DNA from: Azadirachta indica
Lineage: Eukaryota > Streptophyta > Magnoliopsida > Sapindales > Meliaceae
NCBI GenBank assembly: GCA_022749755.1
Contig: CM040444.1
Span: 3,289,009 to 3,353,008 of the forward strand
Direction: 5' to 3'
DNA: 64,000 bases
This document shows positions 26,771-39,884 of the stretch, one piece after another. The notes under the pieces are model-generated. The model saw only the letters and a program-made list of their open reading frames with translations. It was not told the DNA's origin and did not search any database. The number at the start of each line of letters is the position of its first letter. The first letter of the stretch is position 1. Both the position numbers and the translations under genes were made by a program.

Positions 26771-27192
26771 AATGTGGTTGATTTGCTTGTGTTAACAGTT
26801 ATTTCTCATAATTTCCAGCTCAAAATTTGCTTCTGCTTCTTTTTTTTTTTTAATCTAAAAGATTTTATACTCCATTTTCTTAGGGTTTTGATTCATTTCT
26901 TTCTTTATGTTTTTGACATGCAGCAGAGAAAAGGCTTTGGTTTTTTTTTTTTTTTTCATTGGCGATGTCTGTAGGTTCTAGTTTTTCTATTTTTCTTGCT
27001 TACAGAAAAGTAGACAAATATGAAGAAAACTTATAGGATTTTAAGAAAGCAACGACTTTTAATTTAATCATTTGGGGTTTTCTTGTTCTCCCTTGTTAAA
27101 ACTTCTCCCCTTGTCTTTGTTTGTTTCCTTCTCTTTTGGTCTCCAAATACACAAACAAGACCTAATAAAAAAACAATAAACCTACCCTAGAA

Positions 27193-28143
27193 ATGGAACT
27201 TTCAAGTCAGGAAGGAGAGATCCCAATTCCAATAAACAGTTCATTAATCAGTGGTGGAAATGGTCATGGTGGACATGCCCACATCATACATCACCATCAT
27301 CCTGCATCCCATGACCTCATCATACCAGCTTCTTCTTCTTCGCCAACACCCCAAACTCAAATCCCTCCACTCCGTGGACCCATTTCCACAAGTTCAGAAG
27401 ATCATATTAACCCTCCCACCAATGTCAAGAAAATGATCAAATACAAAGAATGTCTCAAGAACCATGCAGCTGCAATGGGGGGAAATGCAACAGACGGTTG
27501 TGGTGAATTCATGCCTAGTGGAGAAGAAGGTACGATTGAAGCACTCAATTGTTCAGCTTGCAATTGTCACAGAAACTTTCACAGAAAAGAAATAGAAGGT
27601 GAACAGCAACAGCAACAACAGCAAGCAGCTATAAGCCCTTTTGATTGCTATCATCACAATCCTCATTTCAACAGGGTTGGAAGAAAAGTGATTTTAGGCC
27701 ACCACAAGAACATTTTAGCAGCTACCCCAGAAGCTCTAGGGTACCCTACCGCAACAGGAACACTAATATCCTCAAGGGCAGCAGCTCCAACACCTCATCA
27801 AATGATAATGTCCTACAATATGGGGTCACTTCCTTCAGAATCTGACGAGCAAGAAGATGTTGGTGGGGTGGTAATGGCACGGCCAACACACCATCATCAT
27901 CATCATCATCAGCTAGCGAAGAAAAGGTTCAGGACTAAGTTTACACAGGAACAGAAAGAGAAAATGCTCAACTTTGCTGAGAAAGTTGGGTGGAAAATTC
28001 AGAAACAAGAAGAATCTGTGGTGCAACAATTCTGTCAAGAGATTGGAGTCAAGAGAAGAGTTCTTAAGGTTTGGATGCACAACAACAAGCACAATTTAGC
28101 CAAGAAAAATAATCCTCCTCCTCCTTCCACTACTACTGCTTGA
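27193..28143 (+). CDS. ZHD3: zinc-finger homeodomain (ZF-HD) transcription factor, ZHD3/ATHB21-like
   Basis: A single 316-aa open frame. Residues about 82-136 form the ZF-HD dimerisation domain: YKECLKNHAAAMGG, then DGCGEFMPSGEEGT, then CSACNCHRNFHR with the conserved Cys/His ligands. Residues about 242-305 form the homeodomain: KKRFRTKFTQEQKEKML, then FAEKVGWKIQ, then the recognition helix VLKVWMHNNKHN. In this family the first domain mediates homo- and heterodimers and the homeodomain binds ATTA-type sites; the protein acts in the nucleus in floral and vegetative development. The N-terminus MELSSQEGEIPIPIN resembles the ATHB21/ZHD3 group. Low-complexity runs are His-rich (about 29-40), Gln (about 138-144, encoded by CAR repeats) and seven His (about 233-239, encoded by CAT repeats). 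Lack of an intron in the CDS is typical of the family. Assignment to one ZHD number is less certain than the family. Confidence 0.95.
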   Translation: MELSSQEGEIPIPINSSLISGGNGHGGHAHIIHHHHPASHDLIIPASSSSPTPQTQIPPLRGPISTSSEDHINPPTNVKKMIKYKECLKNHAAAMGGNATDGCGEFMPSGEEGTIEALNCSACNCHRNFHRKEIEGEQQQQQQQAAISPFDCYHHNPHFNRVGRKVILGHHKNILAATPEALGYPTATGTLISSRAAAPTPHQMIMSYNMGSLPSESDEQEDVGGVVMARPTHHHHHHHQLAKKRFRTKFTQEQKEKMLNFAEKVGWKIQKQEESVVQQFCQEIGVKRRVLKVWMHNNKHNLAKKNNPPPPSTTTA

Positions 28144-28149
28144 GAAAAT

Positions 28150-28216
28150 TAATTAATAATAATAATAACCTCATTATTATTATTATTATTAGTATTATTA
28201 TCATTATCATCATCAT
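28150..28216. repeat. ATT/ATA/ATC trinucleotide microsatellite in the ZHD 3' region
   Basis: Just after the ZHD stop, AAT/ATT trinucleotides run almost continuously to TCATCATC. It is probably within the 3' UTR. A (TA)n tract follows at 28341-28363. Confidence 0.85.
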
Positions 28217-31200
28217 CTTTTTTCTCTCCTAGTTTGTGGTTTAGTCCTACTTATCTAGAATAATTCCCTTCCTTTACACTATTTCCACTATTTTTTTTTT
28301 TTTTTTTTTCCAAACTCAGGTATGTTTCTTGAGTTGTCTTTATATATATATATATATATATATTTGGAATAATATTTGGTTGTGTGATGTAGTGTTTAGG
28401 TGATCATATAAACGGGTTTAATGTGTTTTTTGCAAATTTATGTTAGTGTAGAATTAATGGATTAATTATTGCAGAAGCACTTAATATTATTAGTATCATC
28501 AGGAACTCAGATGCATTATTATTATTATTAGTATTGTTTCAATCTTATATACTATATTTTCAGTATCTTCTCTTTCTTAATTTGTTCTCTGTATGTAACG
28601 TTTTTTTTTTTTTAATTTTTCTCAGCTATATGTATATATATATTAAAAATTTAATGTATTAGATTGACCATCTTTCATATTCTAGAAATTACATGCTCAA
28701 AAAGAATTCATTCAAATTTTAATAAAATGCGGATATCTATAAATAATAATTCTTTCATATGTGACTATACATTTCTCTATATCATTCTGAATTAAATATT
28801 GCATTAAGAAAAAAATAAAGAAAGAAATTATGAACTAATGTTTGTGCTCATGATAATTATATATATATAATATATATATAAGGAAGGCAGTATAAGTATG
28901 GTACATTTATACTAGTCCAAATCTTTTGGTTCTTTTTCTAGTAGCAACATATGGAAGACAAAAGAGTGTACTCTCCACATTTATTATATTTTTTTATTAT
29001 AGCATCTTCTCTGCCTATGAGTCGATGTATATTCGTTGTTCGTCAAATGGTGTATTCACTTATAATATATGTTTATACACATACACGCTTAAACTGAAAT
29101 CAAAAGGAGAAAGTAATTACATCCCACTTGGCTAGCGAGATGGGTTGAGAATGAATATTTACAAATCTTAAATTCGTTTTAATAAAATAGGTGTATTTTG
29201 AGTTAAAAATAATTGTGCGAAACTCGAAAATAAGTTCGAGAGAATTGTTAAAAAAAAAAAAAAAGGCATGCATATAACTAATTAAATATTCAAATTAATT
29301 CCATATATGAATCTCATAAGAGATTAAAAAAAAAAAATGGCTCCTTTATGACACTTTGATGATCAATTACAATCAAAATTAGAATGCAATGTGTTAAAAA
29401 TCGTACATATTAGTGTTTGTGTTGCATGTTGTCTTTCTTTTCTTTTCATAGAGGTTTGTCAGTTGGATGCAGAAACTTGATATTTTTCCATTGTTTTATC
29501 CCATGCATGCACCCCTCGGGTGGGATGTTCTTTCACTGAAAACTAGAAATATTTAATAAACAAAACAAAACATTTCTCCCAACAATTACTAAAAAACAAT
29601 TGGATCAGCCCCCACATTTAGCTTCTATGATTTTTGGGATTGACTCCAATATACAACATGAATTCTTATATTATTATATACATTGTTGTTTCAATTATAT
29701 ATATATATAAATATATATGTATATGTTTTTCGAGTTTCATATTTAGTTGTTTTAAATCTTACAATTTTAGCCCCCACGTTTTTTCTCGACGGCAAAATCG
29801 AACTCACCCTCATCAGCTACAGTTAATGAGATTTCTCACGAAATGTAGATTAGACTCCTCAAAAAAATTTTGAGTAGATCACCATTTTATAAAGGACAGG
29901 TTTCTGAATGTTAAATGTGTTATAAATATATTTGTATCTTCTCAATTTCATCGATAGAATTCTCATAAATTGCGAGCAAATATTTTGTATATAAAAAATA
30001 AAATTGTAATATTAAAAAAATTTAGAACTTTAAAAATTTTTATTAAAATATAAAAAATTTCACATTAAGGTTTTCAAATTTATTCAAGACATTTTAAATT
30101 TTAGGTTTCAAAAATTATAAAAGAGGATAACCACATACATATTCCTATGTACTATCCACCTTATTAAATTCTTAATTTGTTCTCAAATTGAGTATTATAT
30201 ATCTTAATTTTCATATTTAACTTTTTAAAAATTTTACAGACATAATGTAAATTTGAGAAATTTAGTAAGAAAATGAGAAATACAGGAGAATTTTGGCAAA
30301 CCATGCAACAAATACAATAATTGTATTTTACCAAAACCCAAAAAAAATTATTTAAAAAAAAAAAAAGAAAGGAGCTTGGATTAGTCAATATCACATCAAT
30401 CCCAAGAAAATTTGAAAGGTAGAATTTAAAATTTCTGTATCATATCACATGTTTTCATTAAATAGATATGTTGTTAGATAGAGCTGCCTAACTTTTTTTT
30501 TATCAAAGGGCTTGTTATTATTGTTATTATTATTACGACTTGTCAAAAATTTTTGACAAAGCATAAACATGGCATCATGCATCTCCTGTGCTTTTCATTA
30601 TTACATAACCCACATTATACATCAAACTAAATCAACTTAATTTAAACCACCCATTACATTCTTGTGAACACTTAATTTATTACTGCTCACACAGAGATTG
30701 GTTACATATTATGAATAAATTTATTACTTTTCATGATTTGAAACGTAAAGTTTATGATTTTGAATATTAAATTTTTTATAACAGATTTTACTTACAGGTA
30801 GATATGTATTAGTTTATATTTCTTAAAATTTTATCAAATTCAATAAATAGGACTGATTGTTGACGATTTGACAACATTAAATGCTTCTTTTAATTTTAAA
30901 AACAACAAGTCATAGAAACTACATATAATATCTAACCAGATATGGATAAAATTCCCGGTTATTAATAATAAATAATTTGCCTAAGAATTTTTCCACCTAC
31001 CACCTACTATCCTATTCTACACAATTTTAACTAAAGAGAGGGGACCCTTGATTTTAATATTTGTTTTGTTTTTAAATTACAAGAATAACTTTTCCAGAAA
31101 AGGGTGAAATTCTGATTTATTTAATTAATTTTTTTACAAAAGAGGAAGGGTACACATTTAATAAGGCCTAACAAATAAATGACGAAATATGATCTTGGGA

Positions 31201-32400
31201 GACAATTTTTAATAGGGATAGGGGACATTATCATTTAATGAGGCAGTCCCGCTACTGAAGAAGTCGTCCCACGTGTCACCATCACATCAGTGTTCTCTTT
31301 TTTCATTTTAATTTAGGGTTTTCAAAATGTTAATTTATGTTATGTGTCTCAACATGCAGTGACAGTTAAGCAAGTTACTCAACTCACAGCTAGCATTCCT
31401 CAATCAAGTTACTAACTTTAATTTTATTAATACGATTTTACAAAATTGAATCACATATAATGTCATTACATTTTTTTTTCAAGTGAGTAAAAATTTTCAC
31501 CAAAATATTTTGTTATCACGTTGATAGTTATTTTTTTGTTTTTGTTTGTTTGTTTGTTTGTTGAGGCTTTCAATATAAAAACTTAAAACTACCCTTGGAC
31601 TTAACAAACGTTGTAGAAACTATTTATTCTTATCAATTACATTAAATTTTTATCAACCAATTTTGTTATACCACATCAATTTAAGCAGAATAATTCGTAT
31701 AAAGAGCTAACATTATTCTCAAATAAAAATATAAGAGTATCAAATATACTAAAAAATATAAAATTATTACATACAAATCTACCGAAAACTGAGAAATGGA
31801 TGTTTGTAAAATGTACCATAGTTGTAGTAAGACTTTGACATATCGCCATATTGGTCTGACAAAAAAAAAAAAAGAATTCAGTCTTAATTAGATAAAAGTG
31901 GCCTATAAATTAAGGATACAAACCCACGTGCAGATGAAGAAGATGGGTCATAAACAAGAGCACTGCACTGCAAAAGGCCCTGAAGCCCATAATGCAAAAG
32001 ATTCGATTGAAAATTGAATTCGATAAAGCTGGTAAATAGTACATAGATTGCCTACACCCTCAGCCCTATTCCCCCTACTCCATTGTGAAATGTGCAAACA
32101 TCATGCATCGAATTACGGGCCGATCTACAGTAATAGCAGTTACAGAAATTAGTTCTGTGCCTTGCGAGCTTAAATTTCAAAGTATTTATTGGAACTTTTA
32201 ACTAAAAAAAATTAAAAAAATAACCCATAACCTTTTCCTTATTTATTAGAAAGTAAGACATAAAAAACTAGTGAAAAATCCACTATAAAATTCTATCAAA
32301 ATTTAACTACTAAAAATCAATAGGAAACCATGCATCCTAATTATTGTCCCGTTTACATAAAATATGTGTATGACCTTGCGTGAAGCAAGAACAGAATAGC
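28217..32400. other. intergenic region between ZHD and RUS6 (convergent genes)
   Basis: AT-rich with no supportable gene. It holds (TA)n at 28341-28363, a TA-rich palindromic stretch near 28.86 kb and a perfect 20-bp palindrome at 30540-30559. The part from about 32.4 kb to 32890 is probably the 3' UTR of the minus-strand RUS6 gene. Confidence 0.55.
30540..30559. other. perfect 20-bp palindrome
   Basis: TTGTCAAAAATTTTTGACAA reads the same on both strands with no spacer. It could be a dimeric protein site or a chance event in AT-rich DNA. Confidence 0.5.
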
Positions 32401-32890
32401 ATGTACATAGTTCTTCACCCTATCATTTCTACCCAAAACAGCATATTTACCTCTGCAATGATGGAGAGATGGAAAATTGTCGATACAAAAATGATTTTCT
32501 ACGCATCCAGTATGAGATTAAACATGAAACTATGGAAACCCAGCAAACAAAAAATACCCCAACTAAAACAAATAAACCCCAAAAGGAAAACAATTTCTAT
32601 GTATACAACATCCTGCAACTTCATGCAAACAGCCCATTCCTTTTGACTCAATAGTGCATTACGCCATCTTCCCCAAATATATTTGCTTGCGCAAACGAGT
32701 GAATTGCAGAAAAAAGTTCAGTGCTTAACCAAGAGAACTGACCGGTCAATCCAAGGTTCCCATGGTCCCATTGGTCTATATGGTCTGTTTTTTGCAGCAT
32801 GTTTTCATGCGTATCTGCAGAAGAGTAATCTGCTAGGCAAGTTGAATGCCCAACCTTAGATAAATGAAAGAGCTTGGGGTGTTGTTCCAT

Positions 32891-35800
32891 TTAACCAGTT
32901 AATACAAGGCGTGCTCGCCCAGGATTAAGAAGTGAATCTGACATCTGCCAACCCTACAGGAAAATGAATGATATCAAGTTAACTGAAGCAACAGCAGCAG
33001 CATATTTTATATTTTGCCATATACCAGAAACTTGGCACTAATGGAATTTAATTTATTTTCATTTCAAATTCTGCTCAAGGATGTTTTTAACTAAAGTTGA
33101 ACAAAACTAGAAACTGGCTCTGAAAGGTCACAAGCCAAAATGCACCTTCCTGTTGTTGCAAGGCCTAAACAACCTAAAGAACCTAATTCAAAGACTTGAA
33201 TTGCAATTTTATTTATGTAGTGACTAAGATGCTTCTCCAAGAGACAAGAAGTAACATCCTAAAAGCATCCAAAGAGCAAACGAAGTCATAGCCAAAAAAT
33301 TCTGAAATACATTTTCCTCCAAGAACAAAATTAAGACGTGTAATTTGTACTTACCTGCTCTACAGCTTTACTCTTAAAAAGCCCATAGGCAGTTGCAACC
33401 ATCTTACATGACTCTGCAACATGAGCCTCAAGATTAGCGGTTGTGATCATGAAGTCTGATTCACCATATTTCTGCTGCTTTTGTGATAGAGATTGGCGAT
33501 CATTGCATGAATGAATGAAATGCAAAAGCAAATGAGCCTGCAATGAAATATAAATCACAAATCTAAACCCAATCACAAGAAAATAACTTTCTATCCTAGT
33601 TCAAGAAGTATATGACACAAAGTACATGAATCTTACATGGAATGCCGCTTTTAGAATATCATCTGACTTTGCCTGATCCTTGAGTAATGCATACACTTTA
33701 CCTTTTGAAGGATTGTATGTCACTACATATCTCTCTTTCTGTCATCAGTCCAAAGGCAATAATAAATAAAAGCAAAAGATGTGTTAAGTCCACATAAAGA
33801 TTTAATCTATATATAGAGAGACATTTCCATGTTTGAAATTCATTTGCTGTTCATGAAGTGACATACCTCAAAGAGAGGCTCTATGGCAAGATATGCACCT
33901 GGGTCTTGGAAAGCATCTTTAAATCTTGATCCTGCCAGACAGGAAAGACAAACTTGAGGTTGGACTACTGTAAAAGTAGACCATAAGAATATTTTCTTTA
34001 ATGAGGAAAATTTAACGGTGCACAATTCCTACACTTACCTAGAACAACAGGCTTATCCTTCAACCAGGGAAAGCTGAATACATTTTCCTGCTTATTCCCC
34101 TCTTGCAATGAGGGAACGCACCCTGCAAATGGATATAGAGCACATTTAAATACTATACATCAAAAGAATGCACTCCTTGTGCTTCTATAGAAGATTTGAT
34201 ATAATCGACTTCGAACATCAGAAAACATTGAAAAATGAAAATAAATAATAATAATCTTCTGCCACATGTAGTTAGATCACTGATCCTAACCTGTCTTGAG
34301 AAAGGATTCTACAGCTACAGAGAACCTGGCACGGTTTAATGTGTGTAACACCACAGATTTAACCTAGCAGAAAATGCAGCAAGACAGTGAGCATAACTAA
34401 CTGAAAATCACCAAATAGAGGTGAAAACAAGAAAGTAATATCACCATGGCGCATGATCGAACCTCTTGGTAGGAACTGAAAACATATCCAGAAGAAAGGA
34501 GGGCAAATGTAGTAACCAGAGAGGGATTTCTCTTTGAGATCATGATGCTCAACCCAGTTCCCAGCTTCATAAGGCAAAGTTCAGAATATTAACCCAAGCA
34601 AACATAGCAGATTGTGGAAAAAAAAAAAAGTCATGGACACGCAGCAGAGGTTAATCCAGCTTAAATTTGTATGGCTATGGAATAAAAACACAATTATTAA
34701 ACTTTGTTGTATAATATGGCTATGTGAGAAGAATATCATCAACAAATGCAGTGTTATCTTAAGATTTCTACCTAAAGATGAAAGCCAAGTCAGATTAGGA
34801 TTTAGTCCATTTCATTCCTGCCAATGCATCCAACACAACTTCCCCCATTAGATATTCCAGAACGCAAAGTGCATTTTTGTATTTCAAATAAGACATTACA
34901 AGATCCCCTGAAAAAATAATTAATTAATAAAAGAGTCTACATTAAAAATTCATAAAGCAATCCAATCACAGTTATTTTGCATGTGCATAGTTTTTATTCA
35001 TTCCTGATTAACTAATTAATAGAAGAGACCAGTTTAAAAATTTATAAAGCAATCCGATCAGAGTTATTTCTCATATGCTAGTTTTATTACATTCCATGAT
35101 AATCAGTGAATTACTCCAATTTCCAACTTTAAATATTGATAAAAAACACAAGAAGAGGTATCCTGATTTGCCCTAAACCTTTTCTTTACTATTTAAAAGT
35201 TGTTTTATTTTCACTCCTGATGCATCATAACTTACAGGTTTAAAATACTGCTACTCATGGTAAAGTCAATATATGTATGTATGACCAACAAAGTAGGGTC
35301 TTACCATGTTTAGTTCCATTAAAATCCAGGGCCATTTAATTTATAATGAATAAAAAAATTTGAATCTTTTCGAGGTAAAAAATTATAGGGATAATCACAA
35401 TTCAAAGTATAGTTTATAACTTGAGATACACATAGCAAATGTGGAATTAGTAAAACCTGGAACCAATATCCCTAATCTAAAATATTCTCGCACATTTTCA
35501 ACAATTTAAAATTCATTATAACGTCTAGAAAAGTTTAGGTACAAAACTTTTGCACACAGATTCTCCAGATCTAAAAAGCAAGTCATTCATTTACCAGGAA
35601 TCATTCATATACTGGAACTACACTACAGTTTCGATGTTGGACAAGAAATTATTAGTTTGGCATGCGTACCAGATCTGCAATATTTCCAACACATTCTCCT
35701 TTAGCAGTGACATCCCCAATGTTCTCTCCTTTAGCAAAAGCTTTGTAAATTGGCGTACGAGTTGATGTTGATGTTACAGCCGCCACATTCTACAATTGAA

Positions 35801-37682
35801 ACAATAAAGAGTCTGAAACTGAGTCAACCATGCCAAGCTATGTTACAAGAAAATTACCATACCTTTGCCACATTAGCGGCACAAGCCAAAGGAAGAAAAA
35901 GGTGTGGCACAGCTGCAGTTGCCAACTCTACTCCAGCACCCAACTCCATAAGAAGATCACCAGCAAACCGAAGCTACAATCCATTTTTTTAGTTAGAAAA
36001 CTGTAGGAGAGAACCAAAAGTCAGAATTTACTACAACTGAAAATAATTTACCTGCTTTAAATCATAATCAAATTTCTTCCCTTGCCGGGCAAAAATCATT
36101 TTTCCAACTCGGCCAGCACCATCCTAGAAATAAGTAATAACATTGATTTCGGCGATCATTTGTTCATATTAACCTGAATAAATTGCTTGTAACCCAAATG
36201 ATTAAGAATATGTACCTTGAGAATCCAATTGATAGCAACAGCTCCAGGAGTCGCTCTGTTTCTAGAGATACCAACAGAACTCAAAAGGGTTTGAGTAGTG
36301 AATACGCCCATTGCTCCACCAAAGAAGTGCTGCAACAAACATTGGTAATAGTTGATTTAGCAACTTCAAAAACAGCAGAATAATAAACCATTGCATGTGA
36401 AGCAATGCATATTCTAATTCTATAGAAACTAATCCTTCCAATCCCTTTAGTTTCCCACCATACACTATTGTTCACAAAAAAAAAATTACCTTTAACGCCC
36501 TCCAAGTCATGTACGGCACATACGAAGGGGTGACACTATCAGGGAAACCATCTGGCACTACATAGGATCTTATGAATGACATCAACTCCTGCAACACAAA
36601 TTCAACACATGAACTATAAATGCAACTAACTTCCCAAACAATAAACTTATAATGATACACTTAATTTTTGTTCAATGACAGCAAATACAACAACAGCACA
36701 AAATTTCCATCCTTAACCGGAAAAAATGACCCCTTAACCTACAAATGATCAAGTTCAAAGCCTAGGATTACCATCAAAGCATACATTTGGACTACACATT
36801 AGCCCCGAGGGGAACCGAATTTAACCATATGCTTAGCCATACCATTGGACTCACCCATCGAAATTGAAAACAGTTCTTATATGCCACAATCAAATCCCAC
36901 GTAGCTGAAGATTATGTTTGGTACTGTGATGCTTCTAGTCAAATTTGAAAATTCAGCTGTTAAAATATTTAGTAAATACAACTTTAGGGATCACTCGTTT
37001 TTCTACCTATATCTGACATCTAGTGATTTCATCTCATAGCAGCTATTACTTCAAAGCCAAGACACCTTAATGCCACACAAAATTGAAACGTCACCGTCTC
37101 ACCTCACCCGAACATAGACTGTCACTGAATTGTATAAATGAACACAAAACCTCTGCTTTACTAGTACTAAAACTGACACATTGATTTAACAGATAAAAAA
37201 TATTTATATAAACAGAATAGACAAAAAAAATAAAGCAATATTTCCAATTTTTACAAAATAAATAAATTAAAAATAATAATACTATTAAAGAAGGAGACAG
37301 TAACCTCAGCAGGAGCTTGAGGACTCTGCAAACTAACAGCTCGAATAGAATTCTTCTTAAAACGTCCAGAACCGTCTCTTTCCGCCACGTAATTCCATCT
37401 CCGACCGTCGATTTCCTCGCTACAGATCAACTTCAAGCTTGAATCCACAAACTGACCTTCCACCAGACCAAACCGCGTCGTTTCATCGACAATCGCCTCC
37501 GATTGCAAAGAAACAGCACCAGCACCAGCAGCAATAGGCGAACTAGACGTCGCCAAATTGGCGCTAATACGCATAGTTTCGCGCACGAGAAGTCGCGCGT
37601 CTTGCGATGCCGCCGCCGCCGCCGCCGAAGAAGCAGAAGAAGAAGCAGCGGACTGTTTGAGCTTAATTGGAGGAGTCGTCAT
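32891..37682 (-). CDS. RUS6: ROOT UVB SENSITIVE 6 (DUF647 family)
   Basis: Exons in transcript order: 37682-37305, 36588-36490, 36329-36216, 36123-36052, 35973-35863, 35789-35670, 34564-34463, 34363-34291, 34122-34039, 33931-33867, 33738-33637, 33537-33355, 32953-32891. All junctions are GT-AG and in frame, giving 521 aa, close to the family length. The N-terminus is Ala/Ser-rich. The DUF647 core begins about residue 128 with ELMSFIRSYVVP, followed by PSYVPYMTWRALK, HFFGGAMGVFTTQ, NRATPGAVAINWILK, DGAGRVGKM and KKFDYDLKQLRFAGDLLMELG. The C-terminal part contains FKDAFQDPGAYLAIEP and SDDILKAAFHAHLLLHF. RUS proteins act in UV-B perception and seedling root development and are linked to vitamin B6 metabolism; RUS6 is reported as needed early in embryo development. 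The molecular activity is unknown. RUS6 is assigned over RUS1-5 by the overall sequence as I remember it. The gene looks intact. Confidence 0.93.
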
Positions 37683-38740
37683 TTCAGTAATAACGGAATC
37701 TGAGTGTAGAAAACAAATGGAAATTAAAAAATATATATTTTTTCTGGAAACGATTTTTTTCCTCCGTTAGATTTACGAAACGAGAGAAAAAGAGAAGTAT
37801 TTATAGAGAGAGGAAAAAAGGCTTTGGTGTTAACGAAATGGGAATTGCCGCTGTGGAGGAATAAAAGAGGCAGGTGGCTGGTGGCCTACATACATTTTCT
37901 TTCGCTCTTTACGGAGCTACTGAGGAAGAAGAAATGAGGGAATTTAAAATATAAATAAATAAATAAAACTATTTCATTTCATTTTGTTAGGCATTGTTTG
38001 GCTTGTGCTTATATCTTATGACGTGTTTCGCTTTACTTTTTTTAGTCATTTTTATGTCAAGAAGGAATCTCAAGATTTTAACTAATATTTTTAGTTTTTA
38101 ATTACGTATATATAAATCAAATTATTCTTTTAATTACGTCCAAGTGTTATTTTTAATAAAAGAATTGTTAGTTATTTTCTTTTATTAGATTGCATAAATA
38201 TAAATCAAATTCTTTGTCTAATTATGTAGGAGGTGGATTCAAATTTTTTGAAATTTTGTATTATAAAATAAATTGGATAATTTTATTTGTACAAGCGAGA
38301 TGAATATTTAATAAGTTCAATTACTTATAAATGTAGAATATTCATTGAATTTTAATATTTTTCTACATTTAAATACAAGATGTGCAAATTTAGACTTTGT
38401 TTTAATCATTGAGAATATTTTTAAATTTTTATATACTAAAAAAGATATTTATATAATTTAATGAGCCTCGATAAATTATTTGTAAATAAATTTTTTACAA
38501 TTAAATTGAATAATACTCAATTTGTCACGTCAAAATATTATTTCGCATTTAAGAATAATATTGACTAAAAAAATAATAATAAATAATAATAAAATTTATT
38601 TCTCAACATTTAAGTTATATCTTAATAAGTACTTAGATTTGAAATTAGTATTTTTTTAATTTTAAAATTATCAAGATTTAGAATTTTTCTTGAGTGCTCA
38701 AATAATTTTTAAGAGTATTTCCACCATCTTTTCTAAATAT
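37683..38740. other. RUS6 5' leader/promoter and AT-rich upstream DNA
   Basis: The 100-200 bases upstream of the RUS6 ATG on the minus strand form its likely leader and promoter. Beyond about 37.95 kb the sequence is AT-rich with no coding signal. Confidence 0.5.
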
Positions 38741-38897
38741 TTTTTATTTTTAAAAGGAACAAGAAAAAATATTAAATGTAATTAACAAATTATGCACCCC
38801 AATTTGATAAGGTTTTTTATATGGAAAAATAAAATTAAAAAAAAAAAAGAAGAGGGAGGAGAGAGATTTAGATGCAACAAACAGTGCCTTAATAAAA

Positions 38898-39223
38898 TTA
38901 CAAGGAAAAACAAACTTGCATATTGTCAATATCTGCAGAAAGGAAATCCATTGAACCACACAGTTGTGATTGTGAAGCGGAAGGCATCTGGCCTTCTGAT
39001 GACGTGGCAACGGCGGTGTTGACAGAGATTACATGCGATTGGATCTCGTTGACACGTCTCATAATCTCCTGATCTCTGCCGCTGATAGTTTTAACCTTCG
39101 GCTTTTGTACTCTGCTCTCCGATGCTTCCACGTGTCCAACATCAACTTCGTTTCATTAAAAGCCTGTGCATTCTGCTGTATTAATTTACTTCTCTCAGCA
39201 CGTGCGCCGCGGATTTGGTTCAT
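38898..39223 (-). pseudogene. fragment of an unidentified protein-coding gene, frame broken
   Basis: Two overlapping minus-strand frames join logically. The first, from an ATG at 39223, encodes NQIRGARAERSKLIQQNAQA and ends near LDTWKH (about 39122). The second, from about 39131 down, encodes EASESRVQKPKVKTISGRDQ, then EIMRRVNEIQSHVISVNTAV, and ends DIDNMQ before a GTTTGT donor-like site. A small frameshift between them would explain the break. The composition (Arg/Gln/Glu helical, then Ser/Gln) is clearly protein-like and GC content is higher than the surroundings. No family is recognised, and it could instead be two exons of a live gene with an unusual junction. Confidence 0.4.
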
Positions 39224-39884
39224 ATTAAAAATAACACACGATGTATGTGACGACAATGCAACGCTCGGTGCTTTTACAATTTTGTTAAAGGATATAATAA
39301 TAATATTTGGGGTAATAACAACTAGGTACTTAATTTATATTAAGATGACTAAAATACTATTTAATTATATTTCAAGATATGATTAGATTGAAGCATTAGG
39401 ACTGTAGAATTATAGTTATTATTACTAAATAAAATTAGTTATATCAAATATTATCCTTAATATAGTTAAAATTTAATATTGGAGGAGTAGATAACTTCTA
39501 ATTTCTTCATTTGAACTCTAAATTAATCCAAATTTTGAATAGATCTTAATATTTTATATAAATGACTTTTTTTTTGGTCTAAAATTTTAATAATTGTGAA
39601 ATTTTTTTAAGTAAAAAGGTATGAAATTTAATATTTTTATAATTGTATTGTTGTTAAATTTTAAATGTTAAATAAATAATAAAATTATGAATAAAATGAT
39701 CTTTACTCCTTTATGATGTCATAAATCATATAAAAAATAAATATATCAAAATCATGCTACTAAAAAGATACTAAAAAATAATATCTTAGTTAAAAATTCT
39801 GATTAATAGATTTGAAGAAAAGTATGGATTACATGAAAAAGAAAAAACAAAGAATTTAAAGGGAAGAAAAAGTTTGAGATTTTA

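Noticed and set aside
27251..27845. Extra frames inside the ZHD gene
   Set aside because: Alternative-frame shadows of a clear homeodomain CDS.
29125..29220. SINE remnant
   Set aside because: TGGCTAGCGAGATGGG resembles an A box, but no acceptable B box, tail or target duplication was found.
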